In this document: positions 9,401-18,078 of the stretch, piece after piece
Layout: every line of letters begins with the position of its first letter
Numbering within the stretch: the first letter of the stretch is position 1
Assembly: GCF_900115225.1 (NCBI RefSeq)
Contig: NZ_FOVR01000012.1
Coordinates: 62,001 to 126,000, forward strand
DNA length: 64,000 bases
DNA from: Cohaesibacter marisflavi
GTDB lineage: Bacteria; Pseudomonadota; Alphaproteobacteria; Rhizobiales; Cohaesibacteraceae
Reading direction: 5' to 3'
Translations under genes and position numbers: made by a program
The notes under the pieces: generated by a model
Told to the model about the DNA's origin: nothing
Database searches by the model: none
The model's input: the letters and a program-made list of their open reading frames with translations, nothing else

Positions 9401-11925
9401 TAAGCATCCTTGAGTTTCTCGACAGGCAGAAGGCGCAAATCATTGACATTTGCATCGCCCTTTTCAGGGGCGGACAAATCCGACTGGATCGGCTCTTCAG
9501 TCATTTCAACAAACCCGCGAACAGCCAACGTACCATAAGTATGACCGGCCCCCTCGGAACGCTCTTTAAAGAGTCCGAGAAGAGGAATGTCATCTTCGGT
9601 TTTGACTTCGCACGCGCGAATGTGCCAATCAACAACGCTTTTTGCTACAGAAGCAAAGTCAACGCCACCAACCGTGTTCTTCATGTTGGGGAAGTAGCGT
9701 TTCAGAATGGCTTCGTCCGTATCAAGGAAGTTCGGCTCAAAGAATTCACCGCCAATGTAGCTCTCCGCGGTGCAGAGGCCAACCTTACCCATGGTCTTCA
9801 TGAGGGATTTGTTGGCCGCGTAGATGAACTGCTTGATATTTGCCTTGGCAGCGTCAAGGTCGCCCTTAGCAAACTCCATGGCGCGGGCTTCCACGACGAT
9901 CGGCATAACAGCCGAGGCACCAAAGCCCAGAGCCGTCGCGATCTGATGGGCAGAGGCAATCTGACCACTTTCCGCAACAAGAGACACACGGAAGCGCACG
10001 CCCTGTTCAATTAGGCGCTGGTTGGCAGCCGAAATCATCAAAGGCAGAGGAATGGCGGCTCTTTTCTCGTCCACCATCGCGTCGGACAGGATGACGATGC
10101 CACCCTTTTCGCGCGCAGCTTCTTCCACCTCATCGCAAACGGCATCAACCGCGGCGATGAGATCGTCCTGTGCCTTTGTCTTGTTGGCTTTGTGATCAAC
10201 AAGGAAGGTCATGGCGATTTCGGTGACTTCCACATCGCCTTGCGCCCGAATGGCAGCCAGATCATCTGGCGAAAGCACCGGCGTTGGAACGACCAACTGC
10301 TTGGTTTCGCCTTTGTTAAAATGTGGCTTCGCACCCAGGGCAACACGCAAGGTCATGCCGTCTGCTTCGCGTAAACTGTCGAGCGGCGGGTTGGTGACCT
10401 GAGCAAAGCGCTGGGAGAAATATTTCGACATGCCGCCTTCCTGATCGGTCAGCGCGTTGATCGCTACGCCGTAGCCCATAGCCGAAATCTTTTCCTTGCC
10501 GGTCTGCATCATCGGATCGAGCAGGAACTTGAAGCTTTCCTGGTTGAGACCATAGGCAACCGAACGCTGAACATCGGTGAAGGATTCCGCAACCTTGGTT
10601 TTGCCATCTGTGCGCGGCAGATCATCAAGATTTTTGCGGGCTTTCTCAAGCAGCGAACGATAGTCGCGCTTTGACGCAAGCATTTTGAGAGCTTCATCTG
10701 ACGTGAAGGACTGCTTAGCCTCATGATCATAGTAAAGCATGCCACCAGCTTCGATGCGTCCACGCCGCAAGATGCTTTCAGGGTCAAAATCAACCTGACC
10801 GGCCTCTGACATCACACAAAGATATTCGTCCGTCTCTACAGAGCGGAGAGGGCGCAGGCCCAAACGGTCAAGGCGCGCACCCACGACATTGCCGTTACCG
10901 AAGATCAAAGCGGCCGGTCCGTCATTCTTTTCTTCATAAAGAGAGAAATATTCGAGCATCACGCGAACATCTTCGGGAAAACGCGTGTCATTCTCCCAAG
11001 CTGGCGGCATCATGGCCACAACAGCCGTGATCAGATCAAGATCGTCCTCAATCAGACGACGCTCCAGCGTTTGGTCAAGACGCGCAGAATCAGACTGCCC
11101 GGGAGGGGAATAGATCTGCTGATTTTTCATCTGGGCAATGGTTGCTTCAGAGAGACGGTTCTTCTTGTCCGTGTTGAGCTCGCCGTTATGCGCCATCAAA
11201 CGGAACGGCTGCGCCATGGAAGGCTGCGGCTCGGTGTTGGTGGAGAAACGCGTATGGAAGAACAGCGAGTGGATCTTGTGATCCTCATCGGTCAGATCGT
11301 AAAAATAGGGGATGACCTCGTTCGAGTTGAGGCGGCCCTTATAGACCTGCGTATGCGCAGACATGGAAAGCGGGTAAAGCCCCTTGAGGTCAGGATCCAG
11401 ATAAGCCACGGCTTCAATGGCCATTAGCGCATCATGAATCTTGCGGTCAAAGGTCTTGGCATCCATCGTTTCATCTTTAATGAAAACAACCTGATGCACC
11501 GTCAGCATATATTTCAAGGCTGCCGGGCGAATGACCGAATTGTTCACCGGAGCATCGCGTACAAGAACGATGCGCAAACCATTCTTTTCAAGGCTTTCCT
11601 TGATCAGCTTGTCTGCAGCATCCCAGTTCTTTTTCAGCTCTGGCAGGAAGAAGTTGCCAACGCCGAATTCGCCCAGTTCCAAAGTGGGGAGGCCTGTGAT
11701 CTTGCGGAAGAAAGACAGAGACAAATCAACGCAAACGCCAGCGCCATCGCCGACACCTTCCGCGCTCATGCCGCCACGATGGGGAACGGTGCACAAAGCT
11801 TCGTTCGCCTTCAAAAGAACATCATGGGTTTGAACGCCGGATTTGTAAGTCAAGAAGCCAACACCGCAGCTGCTTTTTTCAAAGCTATGGTCATACAGGC
11901 CGAATTGATTCTGAGACTGTTCCAA
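6445..11925 (-). CDS. GltB-like glutamate synthase large subunit, oversized variant without GltD
   Basis: About 1,826 residues, against roughly 1,500 for usual GltB. The N-terminal type II amidotransferase has the nucleophile Cys in SSCGVGF about 20 residues in, implying a short propeptide. The synthase barrel has GEGGQLPGKKV and GNTGGTGAA, with cluster cysteines in CVMAKNCNVKC (spacing C-x5-C-x3-C; canonical enzymes have C-x5-C-x4-C). The GXGXG helix domain follows. Two regions are extra: about 100 residues around HDLIGNNNFYVRGL before the synthase core, and about 200 residues at the C-terminus after FLLENFD. Predicted reaction: glutamine + 2-oxoglutarate + 2e- to 2 glutamate. No GltD is nearby; the next gene is a diflavin reductase. 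Start: TTG at 11925 has AGGA eight bases upstream; the GTG at 11940 has no ribosome site, but would add only five residues. Confidence 0.88.
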   Translation of the reverse strand: MEQSQNQFGLYDHSFEKSSCGVGFLTYKSGVQTHDVLLKANEALCTVPHRGGMSAEGVGDGAGVCVDLSLSFFRKITGLPTLELGEFGVGNFFLPELKKNWDAADKLIKESLEKNGLRIVLVRDAPVNNSVIRPAALKYMLTVHQVVFIKDETMDAKTFDRKIHDALMAIEAVAYLDPDLKGLYPLSMSAHTQVYKGRLNSNEVIPYFYDLTDEDHKIHSLFFHTRFSTNTEPQPSMAQPFRLMAHNGELNTDKKNRLSEATIAQMKNQQIYSPPGQSDSARLDQTLERRLIEDDLDLITAVVAMMPPAWENDTRFPEDVRVMLEYFSLYEEKNDGPAALIFGNGNVVGARLDRLGLRPLRSVETDEYLCVMSEAGQVDFDPESILRRGRIEAGGMLYYDHEAKQSFTSDEALKMLASKRDYRSLLEKARKNLDDLPRTDGKTKVAESFTDVQRSVAYGLNQESFKFLLDPMMQTGKEKISAMGYGVAINALTDQEGGMSKYFSQRFAQVTNPPLDSLREADGMTLRVALGAKPHFNKGETKQLVVPTPVLSPDDLAAIRAQGDVEVTEIAMTFLVDHKANKTKAQDDLIAAVDAVCDEVEEAAREKGGIVILSDAMVDEKRAAIPLPLMISAANQRLIEQGVRFRVSLVAESGQIASAHQIATALGFGASAVMPIVVEARAMEFAKGDLDAAKANIKQFIYAANKSLMKTMGKVGLCTAESYIGGEFFEPNFLDTDEAILKRYFPNMKNTVGGVDFASVAKSVVDWHIRACEVKTEDDIPLLGLFKERSEGAGHTYGTLAVRGFVEMTEEPIQSDLSAPEKGDANVNDLRLLPVEKLKDAYGKSSDSYRNTSFGRRTPEEIDAFKITPNYRKFALELAKEREARPAALRDVLSFPTDISWATTADEFQHELFRHDLIGNNNFYVRGLRVHHNKDDSFTAFFASKYSHERLVALSVALKKQFGDELLTMETDGEHIHITAKGLAHNYLANHKRPNGKLALNKVQPAHEITAMLASGAMSHGALVAPAHEAVAHGANMVGAFSNSGEGGEHYSRYGTIRSSSIKQLASGRFGVWTGYLADPTLEEIEIKIAQGAKPGEGGQLPGKKVTVEIAAARGGTPGVELISPPPHHDTYSIEDLAQLIHDAKAARVRVIVKLVSSEGIGTIAVGVAKAGADVINIAGNTGGTGAAAVTSLKNTGRAAEIGLAEVHQALCANGLRDKVVLRCSGAHQTATDVIKSCLLGGDSFEFGTTALMMLKCVMAKNCNVKCPAGLTTNSEVFDGDPRALGQYLMNIAHECREILSNLGFKSMREARGRSDYLHLIKHPSAIGQMDLRNMLQVVKEVHIKEPVYLEAHFEIDDMLLKEFKNKAVQRHHRNAKLVVEKKLDNRNKTVGGQLAIDIERMLQHEISEKHVKSMPMVYTDDRGRNMLKPETLEIHTHGSAGQSFAAFCNSGMVFHHVGTCNDGVGKGASGGNIAIHTPGGGTEENYLIGNFALFGASGGSLFVEGGAGDRFGVRNSGATAVVEGVGDFCGEYMTNGAIMNLGGFGKGFCNGMSGGVAYQYDPYDQLEALYSHDSVKLHRLDGDSDRAKLHQIAVKRLLRHHVKFTGSEKAKFLLENFDTEMANFKFATPLALETYQNYEAILKAKPRKELTEELANALVSYQLRKFKLAYRDGKVIANGIIPQQGETDTKLMYELINNFTVINMAQQIVKGRYRGAEISAETLNSGVRKLILTEDFTLMTKLSGIARKALEDYSDLELAVLVSDKRMKDYKTALSNRNVRLMDSIGTYGWILLQDRLNRKAMGELPDFESLFAATSSQELVKQVP

Positions 11926-12582
11926 ACCGCTTATCCTCACTTTTTAAGGGCGCGACCTCTAAGTCCGGTCCAAAATATGGACCAAAGTGCGAGATCGTCG
12001 TCTTTATCCGAAACCGGACCATTGCAGTGATCCGTAATGACGACGAGCATACCGCTCGACGGTTCCGCTTTGCATTGCACCTTGGAAGGTGCCTGCGCCA
12101 TTGAACTATCGCGTAATAAAAGGCTGTGAAACCTGAGTTATACAGACAATTATAGCTCAACTCTTGCAAAAAGGGGCGCAAAAACCCCGATCATCTATTT
12201 TACTCTTTAAAACAGATGCCGAGAATTCATGTCACAGAACTAAGGCTGTGCGTAAATGGTATGGGGGAATGCGTCAAGCTCATAAAAGATGAAAACGGAC
12301 GATTTTTTCGTTTGCCGGTCATTTTTCCGTACATTCTGCGCAATTGTTTCTTCAGGTCCGTGTATTAAATACAAACGTTCCAAAGCTGAAGATGTTTGAT
12401 TATATGCAGAAAAGCCCGCAAATGTGCGGCGATAGGCCTCATGATTTCCATTGCTCAAGAGTGCTGATCCACTCGATCAGCAAAAAACTCTCTGTGCCAT
12501 ATCGTTCGCGAGTCCAGTTTTGTGAAACACCATCATTACGCTTGCATAGACTGTCTTTGACTTGAGACTAACCCGGCGAGAT
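11926..12582. other. 657-base non-coding stretch upstream of the glutamate synthase
   Basis: No convincing gene; short open frames here lack ribosome sites and family motifs. It contains two inverted repeats. GGTCCA-AAATA-TGGACC at 11967-11983, about 40 bases before the synthase start, is a possible operator. GCTGATC-CACTC-GATCAGC lies at 12463-12481. The AT-rich block 12100-12400 probably holds the gltB-like promoter, but I cannot assign -35/-10 boxes with confidence. Confidence 0.5.
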
Positions 12583-13641
12583 CTAGTTTAAAATTGCCCA
12601 CGCGTCGTCAAAAGTAAAGCGTATATTGGAGCCTAACCTTGCCGATTGCCCGCTATAGGCAACCACTTCCGCTCCATCACTCATCTCAAGGCAAATACGA
12701 TATCTCTCGCCTAGATAGGTGGAGCCGACAACACGCGCGGGCAATCCGTTTTCCTGATCGAGCCTGATATGCTCGGGGCGTACGCACAAGCTAACCGGAC
12801 AGGCCTCCATCTGTGATGCAACAAATTGATCCTGCCGCGTGCGGAACTCCTGTCCATGAACAACCACATCGCGCCAGCATCCATCCTGTCGCTTTTCCAG
12901 ATAGCCTGTCAGGATGGAACTCTGCCCGATAAAACGGGCTACGCGTTCGGTTTTGGGCTGGCTATAAAGATTTTGCGGCTTATCGACCTGCGCCAATTCA
13001 CCATCAAACATCACAGCAATGCGATCAGCCATGGCCATGGCCTCAGACTGATCGTGCGTTACATAAACCATGGTGGCGCCAGATCGCTCGTGGAATTCGA
13101 CAAAGGAATTCTGCATTACCTCACGCAAATGAGCATCAAGATTGGAAAGGGGCTCGTCGAGCAACACTGCATCTGGTTGCATGACGAGACAGCGAGCAAG
13201 TGCCACCCGCTGCCGTTGCCCGCCAGAGAGTGTCGCGGGTTCCTTGTCCGCAAAGTCTAGCAAAGAAACCATATCAAGTGCATCGAAAAGAATTGCCTCC
13301 ATCTGCTCTTCGGGAATCTTGCGTATCTTGAGAGGATAGGCGACATTCTCGGCCACCGTCATGTTGGGCCACAGCGCGTAGGACTGAAATACAATACCCA
13401 TATTGCGTTTCTCTGGCGCCAAATGGCATCGCGCATCGGATAAGACGCTGCTGCCTTTATAGATGGCGCCAAAGTTGGGGCGCTCAAACCCCGCCGTCAG
13501 CCGCAGCATGGTCGTCTTGCCGCATCCGGAAGGACCGAGTAGGGCAATCATTTCGCCATCTTCAATATCGAGTGAGACGGATTTCAAAACCTCGATATTG
13601 CCGAAGCTTTTAGAAACATTGTCGTATGTCAGCTTCGCCAC
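12583..13641 (-). CDS. ABC transporter ATPase, PotA/FbpC/UgpC class, orphan
   Basis: 352-residue importer ATPase. Walker A GPSGCGKTT, Q-loop FQSYALWPNM, signature [13 protein letters not shown], Walker [12 protein letters not shown] and H-loop YVTHDQSEA are all intact, followed by a C-terminal TOBE-type domain (from about residue 235) typical of polyamine, iron, thiamine or glycerol-phosphate importers. It would drive uptake through inner-membrane permeases, but no permease or binding protein adjoins it on either side, so the partner genes must be elsewhere or the gene is a leftover. Start: ATG at 13641; the long open frame and the conserved beginning LTYDNVSKSFG support it. Substrate unknown. 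Confidence 0.9.
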   Translation of the reverse strand: MAKLTYDNVSKSFGNIEVLKSVSLDIEDGEMIALLGPSGCGKTTMLRLTAGFERPNFGAIYKGSSVLSDARCHLAPEKRNMGIVFQSYALWPNMTVAENVAYPLKIRKIPEEQMEAILFDALDMVSLLDFADKEPATLSGGQRQRVALARCLVMQPDAVLLDEPLSNLDAHLREVMQNSFVEFHERSGATMVYVTHDQSEAMAMADRIAVMFDGELAQVDKPQNLYSQPKTERVARFIGQSSILTGYLEKRQDGCWRDVVVHGQEFRTRQDQFVASQMEACPVSLCVRPEHIRLDQENGLPARVVGSTYLGERYRICLEMSDGAEVVAYSGQSARLGSNIRFTFDDAWAILN

Positions 13642-13967
13642 GGTAGTCTCCTATAGCTATCAAATCGCCACGGGGTGCCGCGGAGGATAGCGACATATCT
13701 CTTCTTGCTATCGATTCTGCTAGATGTGGCGAACGAGTCTTAATCCACCATTTAAAAAGCCGGATATTACGGTTCGATGACGCTTAAATGAAACTAATGT
13801 AGCAAGTTGCATGGTCGCACTATCGGGTTCCCTTTGCTAGATGGTTTTGGCAAGGCATTGAAAATGTGAGATTTTTTAAGGGGTTGTGCAAACGACAAGC
13901 GAACTGAAACGGGAAGTACAACCCGTTTCATTTGAAACAAGAAACTCTTCAACGAGAAAGTCCGTAG
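13642..13967. other. 326-base intergenic stretch between phaC and the orphan ATPase
   Basis: No gene recognised. It contains the hairpin listed at 13905-13930, and upstream of the ATPase start an AT-rich zone likely to hold its promoter. Nothing else was seen. Confidence 0.5.
13905..13930 (-). terminator. Hairpin downstream of phaC
   Basis: A perfect 9-base stem TGAAACGGG/CCCGTTTCA with an 8-base loop, about 40 bases after the phaC stop. There is no T-run after it on the minus strand, so it may be a processing or stability hairpin rather than a classical terminator. Confidence 0.45.
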
Positions 13968-15851
13968 TCAGTATGTCTGTTTCACATAGCTGCCTGGAGC
14001 GTCTTCGAGCGGGGAATATTGTTCCGAGCCTACCGGGCGCGCATCGACGCAAGATGTTTCTTTGGTAATAATCCAACGGTGCCAATCAGGCCACCATGAG
14101 CCCTGTGTTTCCTGCGCACGTTCCAGCCAATCGCCTAGCGCACCTTCTACAGGGCCGCCACGCCAGAATTGATATTTGCGACGCTCTGGAGGATTGACGA
14201 CGCCTGCAATATGTCCCGAGCCGCCTAATCTAAAATCCACCGGTCCCCCAAAGAGCTTGCACCCCTTGAATACGGAGCGGGCAGGGGCGATGTGGTCTTC
14301 CTTCATGGCAAGGCAATAGATTGGCGACCGGATTGCTGAAAGTTGAAGCTGCAGACCATCCAGTATCATAGTTCCCGTTGCCAGCGCATTCTCCAGATAG
14401 CACTTGCGTAAATAATAGGAATGACAAGCCGCCGTCATGCGGGTGCAGTCCTGATTCCAGAACAGAAGATCGAAGGGAAACGGCTCAAGCCCCCGCATAT
14501 AGTTGTTGACGAAATAGGGCCATATCAGATCGTTTGGCCGCAGCATGTTAAAGACATTGCCCATCGACATGCCGTCCAGATAGCCTTGCGCATTCATGAC
14601 CTTTTCCAGCTCGGTGAGTTGCTCTTCATCGATGAATATCTTGAGATCTCCCGCTTCGGTGAAATCCACCTGCGCAGCAAAGAGCGTTATGCTGTTGATC
14701 CAATCAAGATTTTTGGCTGCAAGATAGGCTGCCGCAGCAGAAAGCAAGGTGCCACCAACGCAATAGCCGACTGTATTGACGCGATCCTCGCCTGTTATCT
14801 GTCGAATTGTTTCAATGGAATTGATGACACCATCCTGCATATAGTCTTCAAAGGTCTTGTGCTTCAGGCTTTCATCAGGATTGACCCAGGAGACCGCAAA
14901 CACCGTATGCCCCTGTTCCACGCACCACTTGATGAAGCTTTTGCGCTCATTGAGATCGAGAATGTAATATTTATTGATCCATGAAGAGAGGATGAGGAGA
15001 GGCGTTTTCAAGACCGTGTCGGTGTTGGGTTCGTACTGGATAAGCTGGCAGATATCATTCTGGGCGACCACCTTGCCTGGCGTGATGGCAATATTTTCTC
15101 CCAGACCAAACTCAGAGATATCCGTCTGCCGGATGAGTAAATTGCCGCCACCAGCCTGAATGTCCTCGGCCAGCATCTGCATGCCACGGATCAAATTCTC
15201 TCCGTCATTTTCCAGCGTCTCCCGTAGCAGCTCGGGATTCGTCAAGACATAGTTGGAGGGAGAGAACGCATTGATTATCTGATTGACGTAAAACAGCGCT
15301 TTGAGTCGGGTGTGGTCATCAATCGTCTCGGCCTCGCTGACCATTTCATTGGCCCACTGAGACGCAATAAGATAGAGCTGCCTAACGAATGAGAAGAAAG
15401 GATTACTCTGCCATTCCGGATCATTAAAGCGCAAATCATCCTTGCCGGCAAAGGCGACATCCTCTTCATCTCCTCCGAGCATTTTGCGACTGGATGCTCC
15501 CCAAAGATCAAGACAGCGCCCCCAAAGTCGCGTTTGCGCTTCCATCGCACGCACCGGATCAGAGGACCAGTAGTGCGTCACTTCACCAAAGGTGCGCACC
15601 ATATGGTTTACATAGTCAACCGTATGCGTATCCATGCCATTTTCACGCGGACGAAGATAAGCGGACGCAACCTTGCCAGCCTGCTCAACAACCTTGGCGA
15701 TGTTGGCTGCAAATTTCTCTGGGTCATGGATCATGAAATCAGAAAATTCCGTCGGCCCCGCGCCCCCACTGGTAGAGGAAGACGCATCAGCAGTCTTGTC
15801 CGCGCCGTGCGACCCAGCTGTGTCATCGTCCTTGTCTTTCTCATCAACCAT
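13968..15851 (-). CDS. phaC: Class I poly(3-hydroxyalkanoate) synthase PhaC
   Basis: Polymerises (R)-3-hydroxyacyl-CoA into PHA granules. The lipase-like box GYCVGGT carries the nucleophile Cys364 (numbered from ATG 15851). The Asp (in AMKEDHIAP) and His (in GGSGHIAGVVNPP) of the triad follow in the expected order. The N-terminal half has the class I signature with NPEWQSNPFFSFVRQLY. At 627 residues it is slightly longer than the roughly 590 of the Cupriavidus enzyme because of an acidic, low-complexity N-terminus (DEKDKDDDTAGSHGADKTADASSSTSGG). No phaA, phaB, phasin or phaR adjoins it in the window. It is divergent from the lipoprotein gene at 16259. Confidence 0.96.
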   Translation of the reverse strand: MVDEKDKDDDTAGSHGADKTADASSSTSGGAGPTEFSDFMIHDPEKFAANIAKVVEQAGKVASAYLRPRENGMDTHTVDYVNHMVRTFGEVTHYWSSDPVRAMEAQTRLWGRCLDLWGASSRKMLGGDEEDVAFAGKDDLRFNDPEWQSNPFFSFVRQLYLIASQWANEMVSEAETIDDHTRLKALFYVNQIINAFSPSNYVLTNPELLRETLENDGENLIRGMQMLAEDIQAGGGNLLIRQTDISEFGLGENIAITPGKVVAQNDICQLIQYEPNTDTVLKTPLLILSSWINKYYILDLNERKSFIKWCVEQGHTVFAVSWVNPDESLKHKTFEDYMQDGVINSIETIRQITGEDRVNTVGYCVGGTLLSAAAAYLAAKNLDWINSITLFAAQVDFTEAGDLKIFIDEEQLTELEKVMNAQGYLDGMSMGNVFNMLRPNDLIWPYFVNNYMRGLEPFPFDLLFWNQDCTRMTAACHSYYLRKCYLENALATGTMILDGLQLQLSAIRSPIYCLAMKEDHIAPARSVFKGCKLFGGPVDFRLGGSGHIAGVVNPPERRKYQFWRGGPVEGALGDWLERAQETQGSWWPDWHRWIITKETSCVDARPVGSEQYSPLEDAPGSYVKQTY

Positions 15852-16258
15852 CTAAAGCCGCCGATCCACACAATTCATTAACGGGAAACATCTGACTTGG
15901 TGCCTCAATCCGAGATAGGTCAGGTACGCCAAGATAATCGCTTGCTTGCTTTAGACAACACCGGACAAGCACATATTAACTAGGCCATTGGCATTATAGC
16001 CAAGGACACTCATCGTACTATGGTCGACAAGCTAAAATGTCTAAAAACCCGATGATCTCTTGAAATTTCAAGTGATTGGCATAAATAAATGCATTAATGC
16101 GACAAATCGGAGCAGTACGTGTCTGCTGATTGTAGTATCACGCAGATCATGGTGATCTCATAGAAAAGGAAGCATGATTGGCTTCCTTATCAGTCTGTAT
16201 CTTTTCCCTGGATATACAGATCCATAAAGCGGGCACGCTTCTGACAGGAATGAAACCG
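15852..16258. other. 407-base divergent promoter region between phaC and the lipoprotein gene
   Basis: AT-rich with no supported gene. It must contain the phaC promoter on the minus strand and the lipoprotein promoter on the plus strand. I looked for a clear operator or a consensus sigma-70 promoter and found none I would defend. Confidence 0.5.
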
Positions 16259-16630
16259 ATGAATGAGAAAATTGGCCTTGCTCTTAGCGCTTCTCTCGTT
16301 TTGTTTTTGGCAGGTTGCTCTGCGACGCACTCCGATCTGGCGAGCGGGGAATTGACCGATACCAATGACGTCTATGCTGCATCAACCCCTGATGCTGCCA
16401 ATGCGCAGGCTGGAGAAATCTCCAACGCGCAAGCGTCAACCATCGCGCGCGTACCTTTCGCGCCGAGCCAGTTGGGTTATTCTCTGGATCTTCTCAATGA
16501 AGGCCCCGACACAACGGACTATCCGACGATCACCAATCTCAAGGATAAGGATCCCTCGCTGTTGGCGCCCGAAGAGAGAAAGAAATTGGAAGAAGAGCTC
16601 TTGCAACTGAATGCGCGAGCGAAGCAGTAA
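16259..16630 (+). CDS. Small lipoprotein of unknown function
   Basis: 123-residue predicted lipoprotein. The start at 16259 is preferred over upstream ATGs: GGA sits nine bases before it, and the product then begins MNEKIGLALSASLVLFLAGC, a textbook type II signal with lipobox LAGC, so the mature protein begins at Cys20. The mature part is Ser/Ala/Thr-rich and then has a short charged region ending in a helix (APEERKKLEEELLQLNARAKQ). No domain is recognised. It is monocistronic; a weak hairpin GCCACAT-TTA-ATGTGGC follows at 16709-16725. Likely anchored in the inner or outer membrane. Confidence 0.75.
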   Translation: MNEKIGLALSASLVLFLAGCSATHSDLASGELTDTNDVYAASTPDAANAQAGEISNAQASTIARVPFAPSQLGYSLDLLNEGPDTTDYPTITNLKDKDPSLLAPEERKKLEEELLQLNARAKQ

Positions 16631-16861
16631 AATCCGCTTGGTATTGTTTGGTATTTGACCATTTGATCAAAGTTGCCGATTTGCCAAGAATCCTGTCCGG
16701 AGTCGGTAGCCACATTTAATGTGGCCATCTTATTGACTAATTCCCATGTGCAAAAACTGATTTAGATCTGGCAAACCAATCCGGTTAGCGCCATTTTCAC
16801 CAACACTTCACAAGGCTAAGCCTTCAATTCTGTCCCTGTCCTAATATCAAGGAGCCTAACT

Positions 16862-18037
16862 ATGGATGAGTTCCATAAAATACGCCGTCTCCCTCCTTAT
16901 GTCTTTGAACCGGTCAACCGGATTAAGGCGAAGGCGCGAGCGGCGGGCGCGGATATCATCGATCTGGGCATGGGCAATCCTGATTTGCCAACACCAAAGC
17001 ATATCGTGGAAAAGCTCACCGAAACGATCCAGGATCCCCGGACACACCGCTATTCGACGTCACGCGGCATTCCTGGCCTTCGTCGTGCACAGGCCGCCTA
17101 TTATGAACGTCGGTTCGGTGTGAAGCTCAATCCTGAAACCGAAATCGTCGCTACACTCGGCTCGAAAGAAGGCTTTGCCAATATGGCTCAGGCCATCACC
17201 AGCCCTGGTGATGTGGTGCTCGTGCCAAATCCGACTTACCCGATTCATTCATTCGGTTTCATCATGTCCGGTGGCGTTGTTCGCTCCATGCCAGCTGAAC
17301 CGAATGAAGAATTTTTCCGGTCCATCGACCGTGCCGTACGCCATTCGATTCCAAAACCGATCGCGCTCATAGTCAACTATCCGTCCAATCCGACGGCCTA
17401 CACGGTTGATCTCAACTTCTACAAGGAAGTGGTCAAGATCGCCAAGGAACATGACATCATGGTTCTGAGCGATCTGGCTTATGCCGAGATATATTTTGGC
17501 GATGATTTGCCACCCTCCATTCTGGAAGTGGAAGGGGCCAAGGATATCGCGGTTGAATTCACCTCGCTATCCAAGACCTTCTCCATGCCGGGCTGGCGCA
17601 TGGGATTCGCTGTTGGCAACGAACGGATGATCCGCGCCCTGACTCGCGTTAAATCTTACCTTGATTATGGTGCTTTTACACCTATTCAGGTCGCCGCAGC
17701 GGCTGCCTTGAATGGGGCGGAAGACTGCATCAAGGAAGCACGGGACGTCTACAAATACCGCCGCGATGTAATGGTTGAGAGCTTTACGCGCGCTGGCTGG
17801 CCGATACCAAGTCCGGATGCCACCATGTTTGCCTGGGTGAAGGTGCCTGAGCAATTCCGCGACATCGGATCTCTGGAATTTGCCAAGCGCCTTGTCGAGG
17901 AAGCCCATGTTGCGGTCGCTCCAGGCGTCGGCTTTGGCGAATATGGGGACGACTATGTTCGCCTTGCGTTTGTAGAAAACGAACAACGCATCCGACAGGC
18001 TGCCCGCAACATCCGCCGTTTCATGGCCTCAGCCTGA
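16862..18037 (+). CDS. alaC: Alanine transaminase AlaC-type, fold-type I PLP aminotransferase
   Basis: 391-residue class I/II aminotransferase. The start FHKIRRLPPYVF and the body closely match AlaC (YfdZ) of E. coli. That family makes alanine from pyruvate and glutamate and is often mis-named LL-diaminopimelate aminotransferase. The PLP lysine is Lys238 in SLSKTFSMPGWRMG; GMGNPD, NYPSNPTA and VRLAFVENEQRIRQA are the other family landmarks. The ribosome site AAGGAG lies just upstream of ATG 16862. It precedes hom on the same strand with a 223-base gap, an arrangement common in alphaproteobacteria. The exact amino donor and acceptor are not proven by sequence. Confidence 0.88.
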   Translation: MDEFHKIRRLPPYVFEPVNRIKAKARAAGADIIDLGMGNPDLPTPKHIVEKLTETIQDPRTHRYSTSRGIPGLRRAQAAYYERRFGVKLNPETEIVATLGSKEGFANMAQAITSPGDVVLVPNPTYPIHSFGFIMSGGVVRSMPAEPNEEFFRSIDRAVRHSIPKPIALIVNYPSNPTAYTVDLNFYKEVVKIAKEHDIMVLSDLAYAEIYFGDDLPPSILEVEGAKDIAVEFTSLSKTFSMPGWRMGFAVGNERMIRALTRVKSYLDYGAFTPIQVAAAAALNGAEDCIKEARDVYKYRRDVMVESFTRAGWPIPSPDATMFAWVKVPEQFRDIGSLEFAKRLVEEAHVAVAPGVGFGEYGDDYVRLAFVENEQRIRQAARNIRRFMASA

Positions 18038-18078
18038 GTATAAGTCCTCAGGATCGTTTGTAGATAGAAACAAAAATG

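Noticed and set aside
8905-10014. 369-codon open frame on the plus strand inside the glutamate synthase gene
   Set aside because: It is antisense to a clearly coding, conserved region, has no ribosome site and no family motif; long antisense frames are expected in codon-biased genes.
12240-12458. 72-codon minus-strand frame in the gap before the glutamate synthase
   Set aside because: No ribosome site, no motif, atypical composition; considered chance.
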